NCBI RefSeq assembly: GCF_001642475.1
Contig: NW_019173986.1
Location: 1 to 64,000, forward strand
Direction of reading: 5' to 3'
DNA length: 64,000 nucleotides
Origin: Fonsecaea monophora
Taxonomy: Eukaryota; Ascomycota; Eurotiomycetes; Chaetothyriales; Herpotrichiellaceae
Within the stretch, counting starts at the first letter, position 1. Each line of letters begins with the position of its first letter. Under the pieces are notes generated by a model, which saw only the letters and a list, made by a program, of their open reading frames with translations, was not told the DNA's origin and did no database searches. Of the stretch, positions 1 through 10,476 are shown piece by piece. The position numbers and the translations under genes were made by a program.

Positions 1-773
1 TCACGCTAGTCCTCGGCCGAAGGCCTTCGGACTAGCGCCGGTAGGGCCCTGTAAATTACTCGAAGGTATATAGTCAGACGGTCCCCAGGACCTAGCAGAA
101 TTCACCATGTTCCTCCGTTGAGTCACAGACTCTCTCTCCCTCCCCAAGCGACCCTCTTGACCTTTTGTACTTTTTTATTTCCTAGCTTACCAGCACCGGG
201 GGTCACACGAACCATTGACCTAATCCTATCTGCCTCTCTAATGCTAATACACCATGGTAACTTTTCTCTCTCTCAACCTCTTAGCTGCTCAAGGCAAGGA
301 GGAACCATCTGGACTCGAAAGAAAATGGGTAATGAAAGCATCCACTCTCCCACGAGTGGCTGAAAGACGTAGCCTGTCATTGGACAACGCGATAGAACAG
401 ACCTCATGATAAACTTGCTCATCTGGACGGTGTGTTCCTTTCGGTCCTTGGCATTTCTTGGCAATGTTCCGTGGAGTCAGTAGATTCAGGGACGTGGTTG
501 ATGCTGGTGTCTGACCGTAAGTGGGACCCGTGTACCTGTGGCATGCATGGACTGCATGGACTGAGGACACGAGCCGAAGAGACACGCTTTGTCCCGAGCG
601 GGTACAAGGTCGAGTGGGAATAGCGTGGGATATACAACGACATGCTGTAGGATAGAGAAAAAGGGGGTAGAATGCTGGGTGTAAATACCAAGTACACAGT
701 CAGTGCCAGGAGTCGTATCTCATATCTAAAAATGCCATAAACGTCTATAATCCCAACGACTGTCGCTATGCTG
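1..773. other. non-coding flank
   Basis: No convincing gene. Short open frames on both strands have no recognisable composition or splice structure. The region lies 3' of the ferric reductase. It holds a nested inverted repeat at 5-36 and a 9-base tandem duplication (gcatggact twice) near 545-562. Confidence 0.6.
5..36. repeat. nested inverted repeat
   Basis: The 8-base arms GCTAGTCC (5-12) and GGACTAGC (29-36) are perfect complements. Between them lies a perfect 14-base palindrome, CCGAAGGCCTTCGG (17-30). It could form a cruciform or be a dimeric binding site; its function is unknown. Confidence 0.6.
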
Positions 774-2761
774 TCACCACCCGTAAGTCTCCGAAAACAG
801 ATATATCCCTTGAGCGCCCGTGCCTTTGTGGACCGCCCTCTCATCAGACAGCTTGGCCACATAATTCCTCAGCTGCCCAGAAAACTGAATGCCACCGCAA
901 GCGAGGATTCCTGTCTCGCCCCAGGCCTCCTCCACGACTGGGTGAATGAGAAGATCAAAATCCGGGCGACCGTAGGCGACCTGTATCTTGGGCTGCTCAT
1001 TTACTGAAGAGGACGAGGAGACAGAGTCCTCCCTCACGCTTCCTATTTCCTTTTGCATAGAAAGCTTGGCATTATCAGGTATGTCGGCCGTGTCGAGATT
1101 GTTGTCCAGTAGTTTCTCTGGGACTGAATGATTTGAATCTGATCTTGGCTCGAACAATGCGTTGCATTCCGACGGCGACACGCTTCGCAGCTGTCCATGC
1201 CCAGTAATGAAAGCATATATGTTTATTTTGATGTTGCGCCGTCGTGCCGCCACCCATGCGGAGAGTAACTCCTCTTTGAACCAGTCGAGTTGCTCCGCCT
1301 GTCGGAAGATCCAAATGAAGGAAATCTGTCGTACGTTGTTGCTCGTCAGAACGGCCTGTCGGAAAATGGGAATTGTGAAAGAAACGCCGTTCCCCGTAGC
1401 CGCAAAGACCATTGATTCGAATCGTTCAACAGAGGGAGGATTTCCCCACGGTCCGCTAATGAATGACAGAAAGGTGCGGGATGACAACTGGTTTTGACAC
1501 CGACGGTATAGCCTCTTGGTGAATCCATTGTGCACCCTCACGTACAGCTCAATAGTGTTGGGTCCGCTTTCTCCAGATACTGATTTCGGGATGCTGGCAA
1601 TGGTAAATGGATGTGCTTCGAAGATTCCGGCGCGAGGGATGGACAGGTACACATGCTGACCGGGCCGCCACGACATTGCGACGTTTCGCACTTTGACCTG
1701 CAGAAACTCGCCTGAAAGAGCCTTCACCTCAGCTTCATATCCGATACGTCGGCCGGACGGAACACTGTCCCGTTTGTTGGGAAGGAGATGTAAATTGATG
1801 ACCAAGGACATGACTGTCCTGACGAGCCTGTCAAAGGCAACGACTCCTACCGCAAACCACACATTGTACTGCGCATATGAAGGGACGTGAACGTGGACCA
1901 GCCACAACAGCACCATGGCTGCCGCGAGATGCTGCACGAACCAAAGCTCGTACGAAAGATTCCGGAAAAAGCCAAATCCCGTGATGACCATCCAACCCAA
2001 TGTCGCCCAAGCACCAAATCCATATTTGACCATAGGCATCCATTTCAGCTGCAAGGTCACAAAGTCGGCAATGGACCACTCGGTGAAAAAGTACGACCAG
2101 TGCACGATGACGGTCAAGAAAATAGTGCGGCTGATCCAGCGATGTAACCAGTTCAATCTCTCATACGAGATGCCAGTCAACATTGTGATGATGTTGGCTT
2201 TTCCAGATAAAATGTAAATCAGGGGTAGTTGGGTGACCGAAACCCAAGCAGCACGAAAGCCCACAATCTCCCATCGGTAGGCGTAGTTGGGCGAGGAGGG
2301 GGTTAGGAGGACATTTGACCATAACATGGTCAGGATGACGGCCCAGTAGGTGAGGAGCAGGAGGCATCTCCCCAAGGAAGGGGGAGTGAAATATCTGGTA
2401 AATCTGCCGGTGCACGTCCATAGTTGTGGGTATGCCAGCTCTCTGCAAATGGCTATGGTGGTGTCGTAGAGTTGCTCGAGGGCATTCTGTGGTCTCCCAG
2501 GTATTTGTCCTGGTTGCTGTTGTGACTTTCGCTTACTTGTTGACCGCATGTCAGTGACTCCGATATCAATATCCCGAGTCAACTCAAAACTTACTTTGCA
2601 AGAATTCTGAGTCGATCTACCACCCTTCGAAAGACGAGTACGCCCACAACCGCAGCGACCAAGTACCAGTACAGATGCGCCAGCTTTTTATTTGTCGGCG
2701 TAAACATGCTTGTCATGGCCATGTCCATGCCGCCCATTCCGGACATCCCTGACATGTCCAT
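774..2761 (-). CDS. ferric/cupric reductase transmembrane protein (FRE/NOX family)
   Basis: Plasma-membrane metalloreductase that passes electrons from NADPH via FAD and heme to extracellular Fe(III) or Cu(II). Two exons: 2761-2595 and 2535-774, 642 residues, intron with GTAAGT donor. Exon 1 encodes a Met-rich start (8 Met in the first 19 residues, MxM motifs) and a first membrane helix. Exon 2 carries a ferric reductase domain with paired histidines for two hemes (LHRW...VHW and VQHL...LVHVHV), an FAD-binding motif (HPFTIAS) after the RPGQHVYLSI strand, an NAD(P)-binding GNGVSF segment, and a C-terminal aromatic end (ETYGW) usual for the family. It is divergent from a BIM1-like copper protein, which together with the Met-rich tail suggests copper reduction, though iron is equally possible from the domain alone. 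No CFEM domain is seen. Family is sure; the metal is inferred. Confidence 0.9.
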
Positions 2762-3798
2762 GGTTGCGGTTGAATTGGCGGTGGTGGTTGTTTGCAGGTC
2801 TTGTTATCGTTACAGATCGTTATCGATGTGCTAGGAGGACGTCCTCTGCAAGTATACCTTGAAAGAATGATATTTGCCCTTGGCGCTGGACGGACGATGA
2901 TTTGTACGAAGTACTGACGGTAGGTGTACGCAGAACAGACTACCAGTTTGTCTTTTAGCTCAACCGTGTCATGTCATCAAGGGTGCCACGCATGGGTAAG
3001 AATAGGTACGGTGACGGGCGAAACGGTGGTATCCGAAACCATGGAAACGTGCTCGTCTGGGGACGTAACAAGTACAAAGCGCCACCAGGAGCGGGCGGAC
3101 GAGACGGGAGGGAAAGTGAGCAAGATTTCGATTTATTTTTTAACAAAAGGAACGGCGATCCTCCGACGCGAGCAAGCAGTTTGTAACTCGACTTGTCGTA
3201 TCCGAGGCGGAGGAAGAAGAGCAAGGTGGTCGGCGGCGCGGCATGGTGGTGGGATGCAGCGGGTGAGATGGAGCAGCAACTAATAAAGGGATGAACGCTG
3301 GTGGTTGAGTTTGCCTGAGTCTGCAACTATGCGTGGATGATTGAGGCTGCTGGATTGTGCTCACCTGCGGACCGCGATCGCCCAGCCCAGACCGAGATCA
3401 CCTGATTGGCCAGAAAATCTGCTCGTGCGGTGAGGGGTCCACCTGCGAAACTTGCTCACCACCACTAGTGCCATGCAATGGGGGAGAAAGAGACAAGCAA
3501 CCGCTAAGGGTGAAAACAGCTGAGGGTGAAGCCGCGGGGCCAACCACATAGAATAATAAACCCCGGTGACTCCTGATCTTCGTAGAGAACGAGAGAGAAC
3601 GAGACGAGAGTAGACGTGCACGGGAAAAAAAGCACAAAAGGAGAGTAGTAGACGCAGTCGCATCGAGAGCCTCAAGTCTTGGCCACCATCACTGCTCGAT
3701 CACTCACTGATTTACTCGTACATTCGACTCACGCACTCTTCCATCAATCAACCCTCACCTCTCCATTCGACATTCAAGCATTCACACGCTCGCCAAAT
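2762..3798. promoter_or_regulatory. divergent promoter region, metalloreductase / BIM1-like gene
   Basis: 1,037 bases shared by two divergently transcribed genes; no coding signal. It contains CTTGCTCA at 3451-3458 and the same octamer inverted (TGAGCAAG) at 3117-3124. These differ at one base from the Mac1-type copper-response element TTTGC(T/G)C(A/G) known from yeasts. A regulatory role is inferred. Confidence 0.45.
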
Positions 3799-4560
3799 AT
3801 GCATTTCCTCCGTCACCTCTCCCTCGTGTCCGCCTGGGCCCTCTGCACCTCTGCCCACTTTATCCTCCAATACCCCTCCTCCCTCGGCTTCAACGATGAC
3901 AATGAAGGAACTGCGCCATGTGGTGGCTTCGACGTCGTCTTCAACGGCACCGACGACTCCATCCCCGTGGGCGGCTTCCCGGTGTCGATGCTGAGCACCC
4001 ATCCTGCCGCTGACTGGCTTTTCCGTGTCACCCTCGACCAACAAGCGCCCTTTAACTGGACCAACCTGCTCCCGGTCGTCTCAGAGACTGGCCTGGGTCA
4101 ATTCTGTCTGCCGCAACTTGTCGCCCCGGCTGAGTTTGCTGGCCAGCAGGGCGTTGTGCAAGTGATCCAGAAGGGTCCTGATGGTGTCTTGTATCAGGTA
4201 AGCTGAAGATCCAAGAAGAGACGACATCATGTCGTTCAATCAGGACAAGGTCAATTAACACATTCAACCTCACAGTGTGCGGCAGTCAACTTTGTCGACG
4301 GCATCAACTCAACCGTCAGCTCCAGCTGCACAAACGTCACCGGCCTGACGGCAACCCTCACGAACCAGAATGACTTCGACACCAGCTCATCGTCAACTGC
4401 AGGAACCATGTCAGCAACTGCATCCCCTTCAGCCTCTGCCACCGCCTCAGGAGGTGCCGCCTCGTCCAGCTCAGCCGGTATGGCTGCTCCGACCACCGGA
4501 CCTCAATTGATGCAAGGTCTCATTGCTGCCGCTGGTCTCGCTGTTCCATTCTTCCTGTAA
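3799..4560 (+). CDS. GPI-anchored BIM1/X325-like copper-binding protein
   Basis: Two exons, 3799-4197 and 4276-4560, joined in phase 0 at CAG|gtaagc...cacag; 227 residues. A signal peptide ends at TSA so that the mature chain starts with His20, the hallmark of LPMO-like copper proteins whose first histidine forms the histidine brace. A second candidate ligand is His68 in STHPAADW, and four cysteines (41, 103, 134 and one near 149) can form two disulfides. The body (HFILQYPSSLGF, CGGF, GGFPV) fits the X325 / BIM1-like domain. It is followed by a Ser/Thr/Ala-rich stretch and a hydrophobic C-terminus typical of a GPI signal. In Cryptococcus, Bim1 aids high-affinity copper uptake with Ctr1; the same role is inferred here from family and from the reductase and metallothionein beside it. 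It is unlikely to cleave polysaccharide. Confidence 0.9.
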
Positions 4561-5529
4561 GCGGATCACGACTATCCCATTGGCTGGTTGGCAGAGGGAA
4601 TAGGGACCTCCTGAGTTGGGAAAAGATGTATGAATACACCTAGACAAACAAAAAGTCCAGATGCATATGAGATGGTTTTGTTGTCCATCTTGTCCTTCAG
4701 CGTGTGGGATGATAAGGCTCTCTTGTGGCCATCGATCTCAGGCTTGCTCGTTCATAGCGGTTTTTTGGCTCAGCTTCTTGTCAATAAGAGATGCACAATG
4801 CAATGACCCTCATCACTTTGTTGCCGGTCCACAACGTCGACCAGCACGAGGACGTAAATCACTGTGGGATCCAGAACTTTCGCGAACCTTTCCCCCTTTC
4901 GATGGCTTGAGCCCTTTATGCGTAGCTGCCGAGCCCCCCTCTTTGAGTCTCTTGTGCGTAAAACCTTACCCCCTCCCTCTGAAACCCCGATCTTCGGCCA
5001 ATAGAGGGCGCAGCTGCGCTGATCCGGCAAACTCCACCATCAGGCAAACAACCCACGGGCGGCGGCTGACAGGATGTCGAGTACGCAAAGATGCCTCAGC
5101 ACACCCAGGCCCCGATCGATACCAAACCCCACGCTTTGTGACACTCTCGCCTCTGTCCCATCTGGCCCATTCAAGGCCGAGAGCCGGTTTTGCCCAAAGG
5201 AGTTGATTCACTTGTCGCTGGTTGGTCGCCCTCTCCTTTGCCCTCCACGGGTCGGGTCGATCTGGTTCGTCCAGGCCATGCAGAGAAGTACGCTTGATTG
5301 GGTTTGAAGAAAACGCACAAACCACGCAGGGCGCTGTGCTGGCTCGGCTTTGCTTCTGGCTCGTCGTGTATAAGTATTGGCAGGTTTTTCCCCCTCGGCT
5401 TGTTGCGTTTTCTCGCTTCCTCCATCTCACAACTTCATCACACCAGATCAGATCAGATCACAAGAACCACCCACCAGAACCAAATCTTTTCAAACAATCA
5501 CACCAACAACCACAAACACCACTCCAACA
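4561..5529. other. intergenic, upstream of metallothionein
   Basis: No supported gene, although a 181-codon frame (+) and a 154-codon frame (-) overlap here; both are low-complexity and lack family resemblance. It holds a CTTGCTCG octamer at 4743-4750, a TATA-like site at 5369 and a pyrimidine/CA-rich leader with three GATCA units (5446-5460). Confidence 0.5.
5369..5374 (+). promoter_or_regulatory. putative TATA box of the metallothionein gene
   Basis: TATAAG, 161 bases before the metallothionein ATG, followed by a long C/A-rich leader, an arrangement usual for strongly expressed fungal genes. Inferred by position only. Confidence 0.4.
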
Positions 5530-5672
5530 ATGGGTCCCTGCACTTGTTCCGGCCCTGGCAGCTGCAACTGCGGCTCTGGCTGCAAATGCACCTCTTGCGG
5601 AGTAAGTTTATCCCTCGGATGAATGAGAATCTGTTTGGAAGACAGTGTCCTGACGGTCATCAACAGCATTAA
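5530..5672 (+). CDS. copper metallothionein, 25 residues, split by an intron
   Basis: Very small gene. Exon 1 (5530-5601) encodes 24 residues with cysteines at 4, 6, 12, 14, 18, 20 and 23. After a 65-base intron (GTAAGT donor at 5602, CTGAC branch, AACAG acceptor ending 5666) exon 2 adds one His codon and TAA. The seven-Cys C-x-C pattern with Gly/Ser spacers (for example SCNCGSGC) has the same spacing as the Neurospora crassa copper metallothionein, which binds Cu(I) in the cytosol. The final residue differs from Neurospora (His rather than Ser-Lys), and the acceptor choice decides it. The ATG has a CA-rich leader and sits 3' of a copper-binding surface protein and a metalloreductase. The intron after the last Cys-Gly also argues that this is a real gene. 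Confidence 0.88.
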
Positions 5673-6104
5673 ACACCCAATTCGTGAAGCCTCAACACCA
5701 TGCAAGAGGACTTTCAGCCATTCATTCGTTTCGGGTGCGGTAGATGGAACGAAGATTGTCGATTTCACTGACCCCTTTTCGTCCACATTACGGGTCAAGG
5801 TCTTTCTTGCTGTGGATGTTGCTTCGCGAAGGCCGAGATTAGGCTGGGTTGTCAACGATTCGTGTCCTGTTGTTATGAAAGCCGCTGTGTCAAATGGGAT
5901 GGTGCTAGATGCATGTCGAGACTCGAGAGATCCACATAGCTAATCAATGCTGTTATTCCCATGTATTTTTGTCCTAGAACCATCGTAAGGAGATCTTGAC
6001 CATCGTCGCAAAGGATGTTACTTTGCCAATCCCGTCTTCGGATACTCAATCTTTCATGATGCCCAATACTGCAGAAGCTTCACTCGGCAGGACATTGTTC
6101 AGCC
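5673..6104. other. intergenic, convergent 3' ends
   Basis: Lies between the metallothionein stop and the HET gene stop. A 106-codon frame (+) runs through but has no recognisable features. Nothing else seen. Confidence 0.5.
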
Positions 6105-7793
6105 TCAAAGCAGCCAAAACAGAGTCTTGCACTTCGGGTCTGATCTGTATCCCTGATGTTCTATTATATTCAACCTCTGCACCATCGATAACCCAACTAT
6201 ACCCCCACGCACGTTGATGGACATAGGGGGGTCGTACAAGATGATCATGTCGGACCAGAAACTGTTGGTTGCTCCGCCCAGGATTTGCAAAGTCCCGGTG
6301 GCCACATATTCACCATCGCCATCCAACAGCAGGTACGTTTGGTGCTTGTCATCCTCCTTCACGGGAAGAGCCAACAACAGCAACTTTCTTCCTTGGTGCA
6401 GGTCAATTAGTCGCTGGTGGTAGTTTATGGCCCACGCCTTGCATGAAGGACATTCACAAACGCGCGGAGTGTTCTTTTGCGCCTCGCCCCAGACACGCTC
6501 ATCAAACCGCAGCGATATTTTTGAAGAAAGTGAATATGTGGTCCTCTTGTATTTCAATTTGGCCTTCCAGACAGGCACTGTCTCTTCAACTGGTACTGGA
6601 AACTCCAACGGGGCATCTGTATCAAGTCGTAAACCTCGAGCGATAAAGGTCGAGGCTACTCCAAGGGTCGTGCGCAAGGTAGAGATTTCGTGATCTGAAA
6701 GAGTTGCAGAGGTGGTTGCTAGGACAGCTACAAAGAGACCCTCCATGGGCCATTGGTAATTGACGGCAATTTTCTTCCCGTTCGACGCCAGTCCAAGGAA
6801 TGCATAGACTTTGTCGTGTATATCCCAGCACTCGGATTCGGCAAAGGCCAGCACAAGCAAAGCGAGATCTTCCATAGCGATGGTCCCAAGCCTGGCTATC
6901 CTCTGCTGACACAAGGTAAAAGCCATAGAATATCTGATTCCCAATGTGAAACCTCTATGAGGCCAATATAACGGATCCATTGTATCTTCTGGTATGTTAC
7001 CAACCAAGTCGATGTATCGAGCCCATGTTGTCCAAGACACTCGCTTGTTACCACAGACAAGCTCAAGGCTACAGGCCAGGAGGGCTTCTTGCACGATCCA
7101 CGCTCTTGACCAGTACGTTCTTTGGCACAACTGGTAAGCCGCCTGTGAGCATTTGGCTCCCGCGTTAAGAAATTGTTGTTCGGTTTTCGATTTTTTTGGC
7201 GCCTCGAGTAGTGGCGGTTGGCTGAGAGATGCACACTGCGGCTCTTGTTCAGGGACTCCATTCAGGAAGTCGAAGAGGCTGTCACTCTCAGGGTTCCCTA
7301 GCCCAAGCCAAATCGTCACCGCGGAGGACTTGCCATAGATGTCTTTCATGAGCTGTACTTGGTGGTTTTTTTCCCGGACATCGTCCTGGTCGATGCATAT
7401 GGCGTCGACCCACAGATTCGGGATCCCGGCGTCCCCGTGAGATTCAAGAAAGTGGAAGAGATTTTCCTGTATTTCGAATTTTGCGCCGTTGATCTTGATG
7501 AGACGCCGGGGTCCGGATCTGTTGCCCCATTCATAGGACAGAGCAACATAGTTGATATCACTACCGTTATCAGGAAGGCAATGCTGACTCAGTTGGCCAC
7601 AGATCCGACCTCCTGTTCGCCTTGGTAGAACAGTCAGAAGTCGTATACTCTTACGTGCGAGGTCCAGGGGCATATGCTGAAAAGCTGGTAAACATTCGAG
7701 TTCAATGTTTTCCTGTTCAGTCTCAAGGCTTGTGAGTTCTCGTACACCCTGGTATGGCGACCATGGGAGACGTTCGTCCCGGGTTCGAGCCAT
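6105..7793 (-). CDS. heterokaryon incompatibility (HET) domain protein
   Basis: Single-exon gene of 562 residues with a clear HET domain at about residues 80-240: YVALSYEWG, LWVDAICIDQDD...EKNHQVQLM..IY, then AVTIWLG and YWSRAWIVQEALLA. The region around residue 325 carries DKVYAFLGLA, also usual in this family. HET domains act in non-self recognition and cell death upon hyphal fusion in fungi such as Podospora and Neurospora; many members have no known partner. The C-terminal half has a CxxC-containing stretch (CECPSC) and no recognised domain. No intron is needed. It stands between the copper cluster and the T5orf172 gene with no functional link to either. Confidence 0.9.
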   Translation of the reverse strand: MARTRDERLPWSPYQGVRELTSLETEQENIELECLPAFQHMPLDLARKSIRLLTVLPRRTGGRICGQLSQHCLPDNGSDINYVALSYEWGNRSGPRRLIKINGAKFEIQENLFHFLESHGDAGIPNLWVDAICIDQDDVREKNHQVQLMKDIYGKSSAVTIWLGLGNPESDSLFDFLNGVPEQEPQCASLSQPPLLEAPKKSKTEQQFLNAGAKCSQAAYQLCQRTYWSRAWIVQEALLACSLELVCGNKRVSWTTWARYIDLVGNIPEDTMDPLYWPHRGFTLGIRYSMAFTLCQQRIARLGTIAMEDLALLVLAFAESECWDIHDKVYAFLGLASNGKKIAVNYQWPMEGLFVAVLATTSATLSDHEISTLRTTLGVASTFIARGLRLDTDAPLEFPVPVEETVPVWKAKLKYKRTTYSLSSKISLRFDERVWGEAQKNTPRVCECPSCKAWAINYHQRLIDLHQGRKLLLLALPVKEDDKHQTYLLLDGDGEYVATGTLQILGGATNSFWSDMIILYDPPMSINVRGGIVGLSMVQRLNIIEHQGYRSDPKCKTLFWLL

Positions 7794-9267
7794 TGTGCCC
7801 CTATGGACAGCATTTCATGGCAACAGCTTGACATGGTGTTACTGGCGAGAACGACATGGTTGTCGTCTTAAATGTTGTCCCATATTAACCATTGAGGCTG
7901 ATACTAGGCAGCAGCACCGGGCTATGCTGGGCAAAGGGTTCGACTTGGTCGGCTGAGGCTGTGTAATGCGCAGGCTGGTTCGCCAAAGGTCGTCCAAAGC
8001 GCGAAACGTCGTCATTGGCATCTTGAAGTGACAAAGTTCCGTCGGTCAACGACTAGATCGAGGGGTGGTAGGTAGACAACTGCGTCTGTCTAAAATGCTT
8101 GGTTCTCGGTGTATCTGGAACAAATGACCTCCTTGCCAGTCTCGTCATCTGAACACCTTCTCGCACGATCTAATCACCCACAGCCAATACCCACACAAGC
8201 CACACTGGGCGTTCGCCAAAAGGACAATGGCCGCGGAATCTCTACATCCGAGACGATCCAATGCCGGACTAACGCTAACACCTGTGGAGATTGAACTGGG
8301 GACTTTGGTAGGTGCGTCTCTCAAGGATGGCGCTTAAATTTGACGAAGAACTTCGAACAGTCATTATGGCCTCGGAACGCATCCCTGTGTGAGGAAGAAC
8401 ACGTCTGTAACACTTAAGAAATGACAAGACCGGCATAAGAGAAGGAACATGGCTGAAACCGTCGGCTCGCCGATACTCGCGCCGGCCGCACTTCCCCTGG
8501 CGCTCAGGAAACGCCAGGGTTGCATGTGGCTGCAGATTTGGAGGCCGGTCAATAACGCTGCTTCTGCTAGCCGGGGCCATCTGTCCATCTGTCCAGCTCT
8601 AGGGGGGGTTGATCGATTTCGTCCCAGATGGTGCATGCACTGACAATGCTTTGCACAGCGAAAAAGCCACGACGACAAACCTTAACGCACCCATGAAACC
8701 AGGGTGTCCAATGCGGTCTACTACTGATAGCGTATAACGGCTTCCAGAGAAGGGATGGTAAAGAGATAGATAGAGCTAGGGCCAGCCAGTGTCTCAGAAA
8801 GAAGCGCCGTCGTCAAGGCACTGTCGTGGCTGGGGGTCATCAACGCTTGAAGGTCGGCACCGCACGAAGTGTGGGTGTGAAGTACCGAGTACCTCGTACA
8901 TGCTAATGATACCAGCCTTCGACATTTATACAGCATGGTATCCCATGCACTGGAATACGGCCAAATCACCCGGTCCGGCCCCCATGGGAACTGGTACGAT
9001 GGGCGGTATATTAGACAAGCCAACTCCAAGCACGGACTGCCGCTCTCTACATGCGCCATATCGACCTTTGCCTGACCATCTCTTCCGCGGATTATTATAC
9101 GGACATTACTGCCCTCCTCCGAGCATTCTCAGTTTCGGGGTCATTCTTACATTTCTCTGTGGTTTCCGTCTCAGCTGGAAGAAGCCTGTCCATATATCCC
9201 CCGTGGGTACCAAGTTCCATCGAAAGAGATTGACTGCTCGTCGCGAGTGCAACAACCTTGGTCCAAA
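7794..9267. other. intergenic
   Basis: About 1.5 kb without a supported gene. Several 60-190-codon frames on both strands lack start context, domain or splice continuity. An unseen 5' exon of the downstream T5orf172 gene could lie at the right end. Confidence 0.5.
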
Positions 9268-10476
9268 ATGCTACCGATACATTTTGGGCGGCCGGTCGTC
9301 AGTAACGACATGTTGGATGCTGGCCTTCGAGAGGCGCAGCACAAGTACAGCGAATTCGAGACGTGGATAGGCAAAAAGCAAAAGCAGAAGACAAAAGAGA
9401 TGATCTCTTGCATTAGGAAGGATGCGCCCACAAAAGATTCAAACGGCTATATCTATGCTGTACAGATCCAAGAAAACGAATTGGTCAAAGTTGGACGCGC
9501 TAGAGCTGACAATACGGAGCGACCCATGGATGTGCAGAAGTGCAGCTTCAAAGCTGGAAGAATTTTCAGAACAGACAATTTCGACGCAGTCTTCAAGGCT
9601 GAAAAACTGGTCCACCATCTGCTCTCCCAGTGGAATAGTCCTTTCGAATGCACCCAATGTAAGGGCAAGGAGAAACCCCCAACGAAACACCAAGAATACT
9701 TCAGCTGTGGGCTTTGGTTCGCTATATCAGTGATCAATCTTGTCACGTCCTGGTTTCTCAAGAAGCCTTATGACATAGAGGGTCAAGAAGGCTCCCTGAA
9801 AAAGGCGTGGGAAGAGGCCTTGGAAGCGTTCGAACAGAGTCAAAAGTCCCAACATCCCATGGAGTGGTTCGAATTTTTCCTCATCGATGTCGAATCTCAA
9901 CTTTCCTGGAAATCACATCACCCAGCATTGGGTACTCCGTGGCATTTGCCTGCCAACCCAGTGCAACTTGTCCCCCACGGCACCTTCCACTTTGCAAGCC
10001 CAAAGCCAAAACCAGACACACCCAAGGGCAGTCCTGCTGTTGCCCAGGTATCATCTCTGGCTCGTCAAGGACACCAAAGGAAGCGATCAGAATATACGTT
10101 GTCGAGTCGTTCAGAGTCGGCCCCACCGAAGACAATGTCACACTGGGATCAAACTCCGTCACCCCCCGAGACGCCTTCAAAACCACCGAGATCCGTCCCC
10201 GCCCGCTCAGGCAAAGGTTCAAAGACGGGCTCTTCCTCCACTTCTAGAATAGAGGAGGGGCAGAAAGGCCAGGGTTGGGAGGACGTGAGAGAGGCAGACC
10301 AAGAGGGCGTGGCGGACGAGGACATCAGACGAGATGCTGCCGCTACCTCTAAAGAAGATGGAGATGGCGAAGTGACTATCGCAGCTGCCAGGTTAACCCT
10401 TTCAGACGGCGGTCCAGAGACCGGCTTGCGCACTACCATGCTGATCGAGCGTATCCGTGTCTTTGTGGGGTTTTGA
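9268..10476 (+). CDS. T5orf172 (GIY-YIG-like) domain protein
   Basis: 402 residues from the first ATG in the frame; an ATG at 9310 is an alternative and an upstream exon cannot be excluded. Residues about 55-160 match the T5orf172 / MUG113 domain: GYIYAVQI...LVKVGRA, a central helix with AEKLVHHLL, and EYFSCGLWFAISVI, with a CTQC pair inserted. The domain is a divergent GIY-YIG-like fold named after a phage T5 protein and is common in uncharacterised fungal proteins; DNA binding is suspected but not proven. The C-terminal 200 residues are Pro/Ser/Lys/Glu-rich and probably disordered. No partner gene is obvious. Confidence 0.75.
   Translation: MLPIHFGRPVVSNDMLDAGLREAQHKYSEFETWIGKKQKQKTKEMISCIRKDAPTKDSNGYIYAVQIQENELVKVGRARADNTERPMDVQKCSFKAGRIFRTDNFDAVFKAEKLVHHLLSQWNSPFECTQCKGKEKPPTKHQEYFSCGLWFAISVINLVTSWFLKKPYDIEGQEGSLKKAWEEALEAFEQSQKSQHPMEWFEFFLIDVESQLSWKSHHPALGTPWHLPANPVQLVPHGTFHFASPKPKPDTPKGSPAVAQVSSLARQGHQRKRSEYTLSSRSESAPPKTMSHWDQTPSPPETPSKPPRSVPARSGKGSKTGSSSTSRIEEGQKGQGWEDVREADQEGVADEDIRRDAAATSKEDGDGEVTIAAARLTLSDGGPETGLRTTMLIERIRVFVGF

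Noticed and set aside
4661..5430. 181-codon (+) and 154-codon (-) frames upstream of the metallothionein
   Set aside because: Low-complexity Pro/Arg/Ser translations overlapping each other, no domain, and located where the metallothionein promoter should be.
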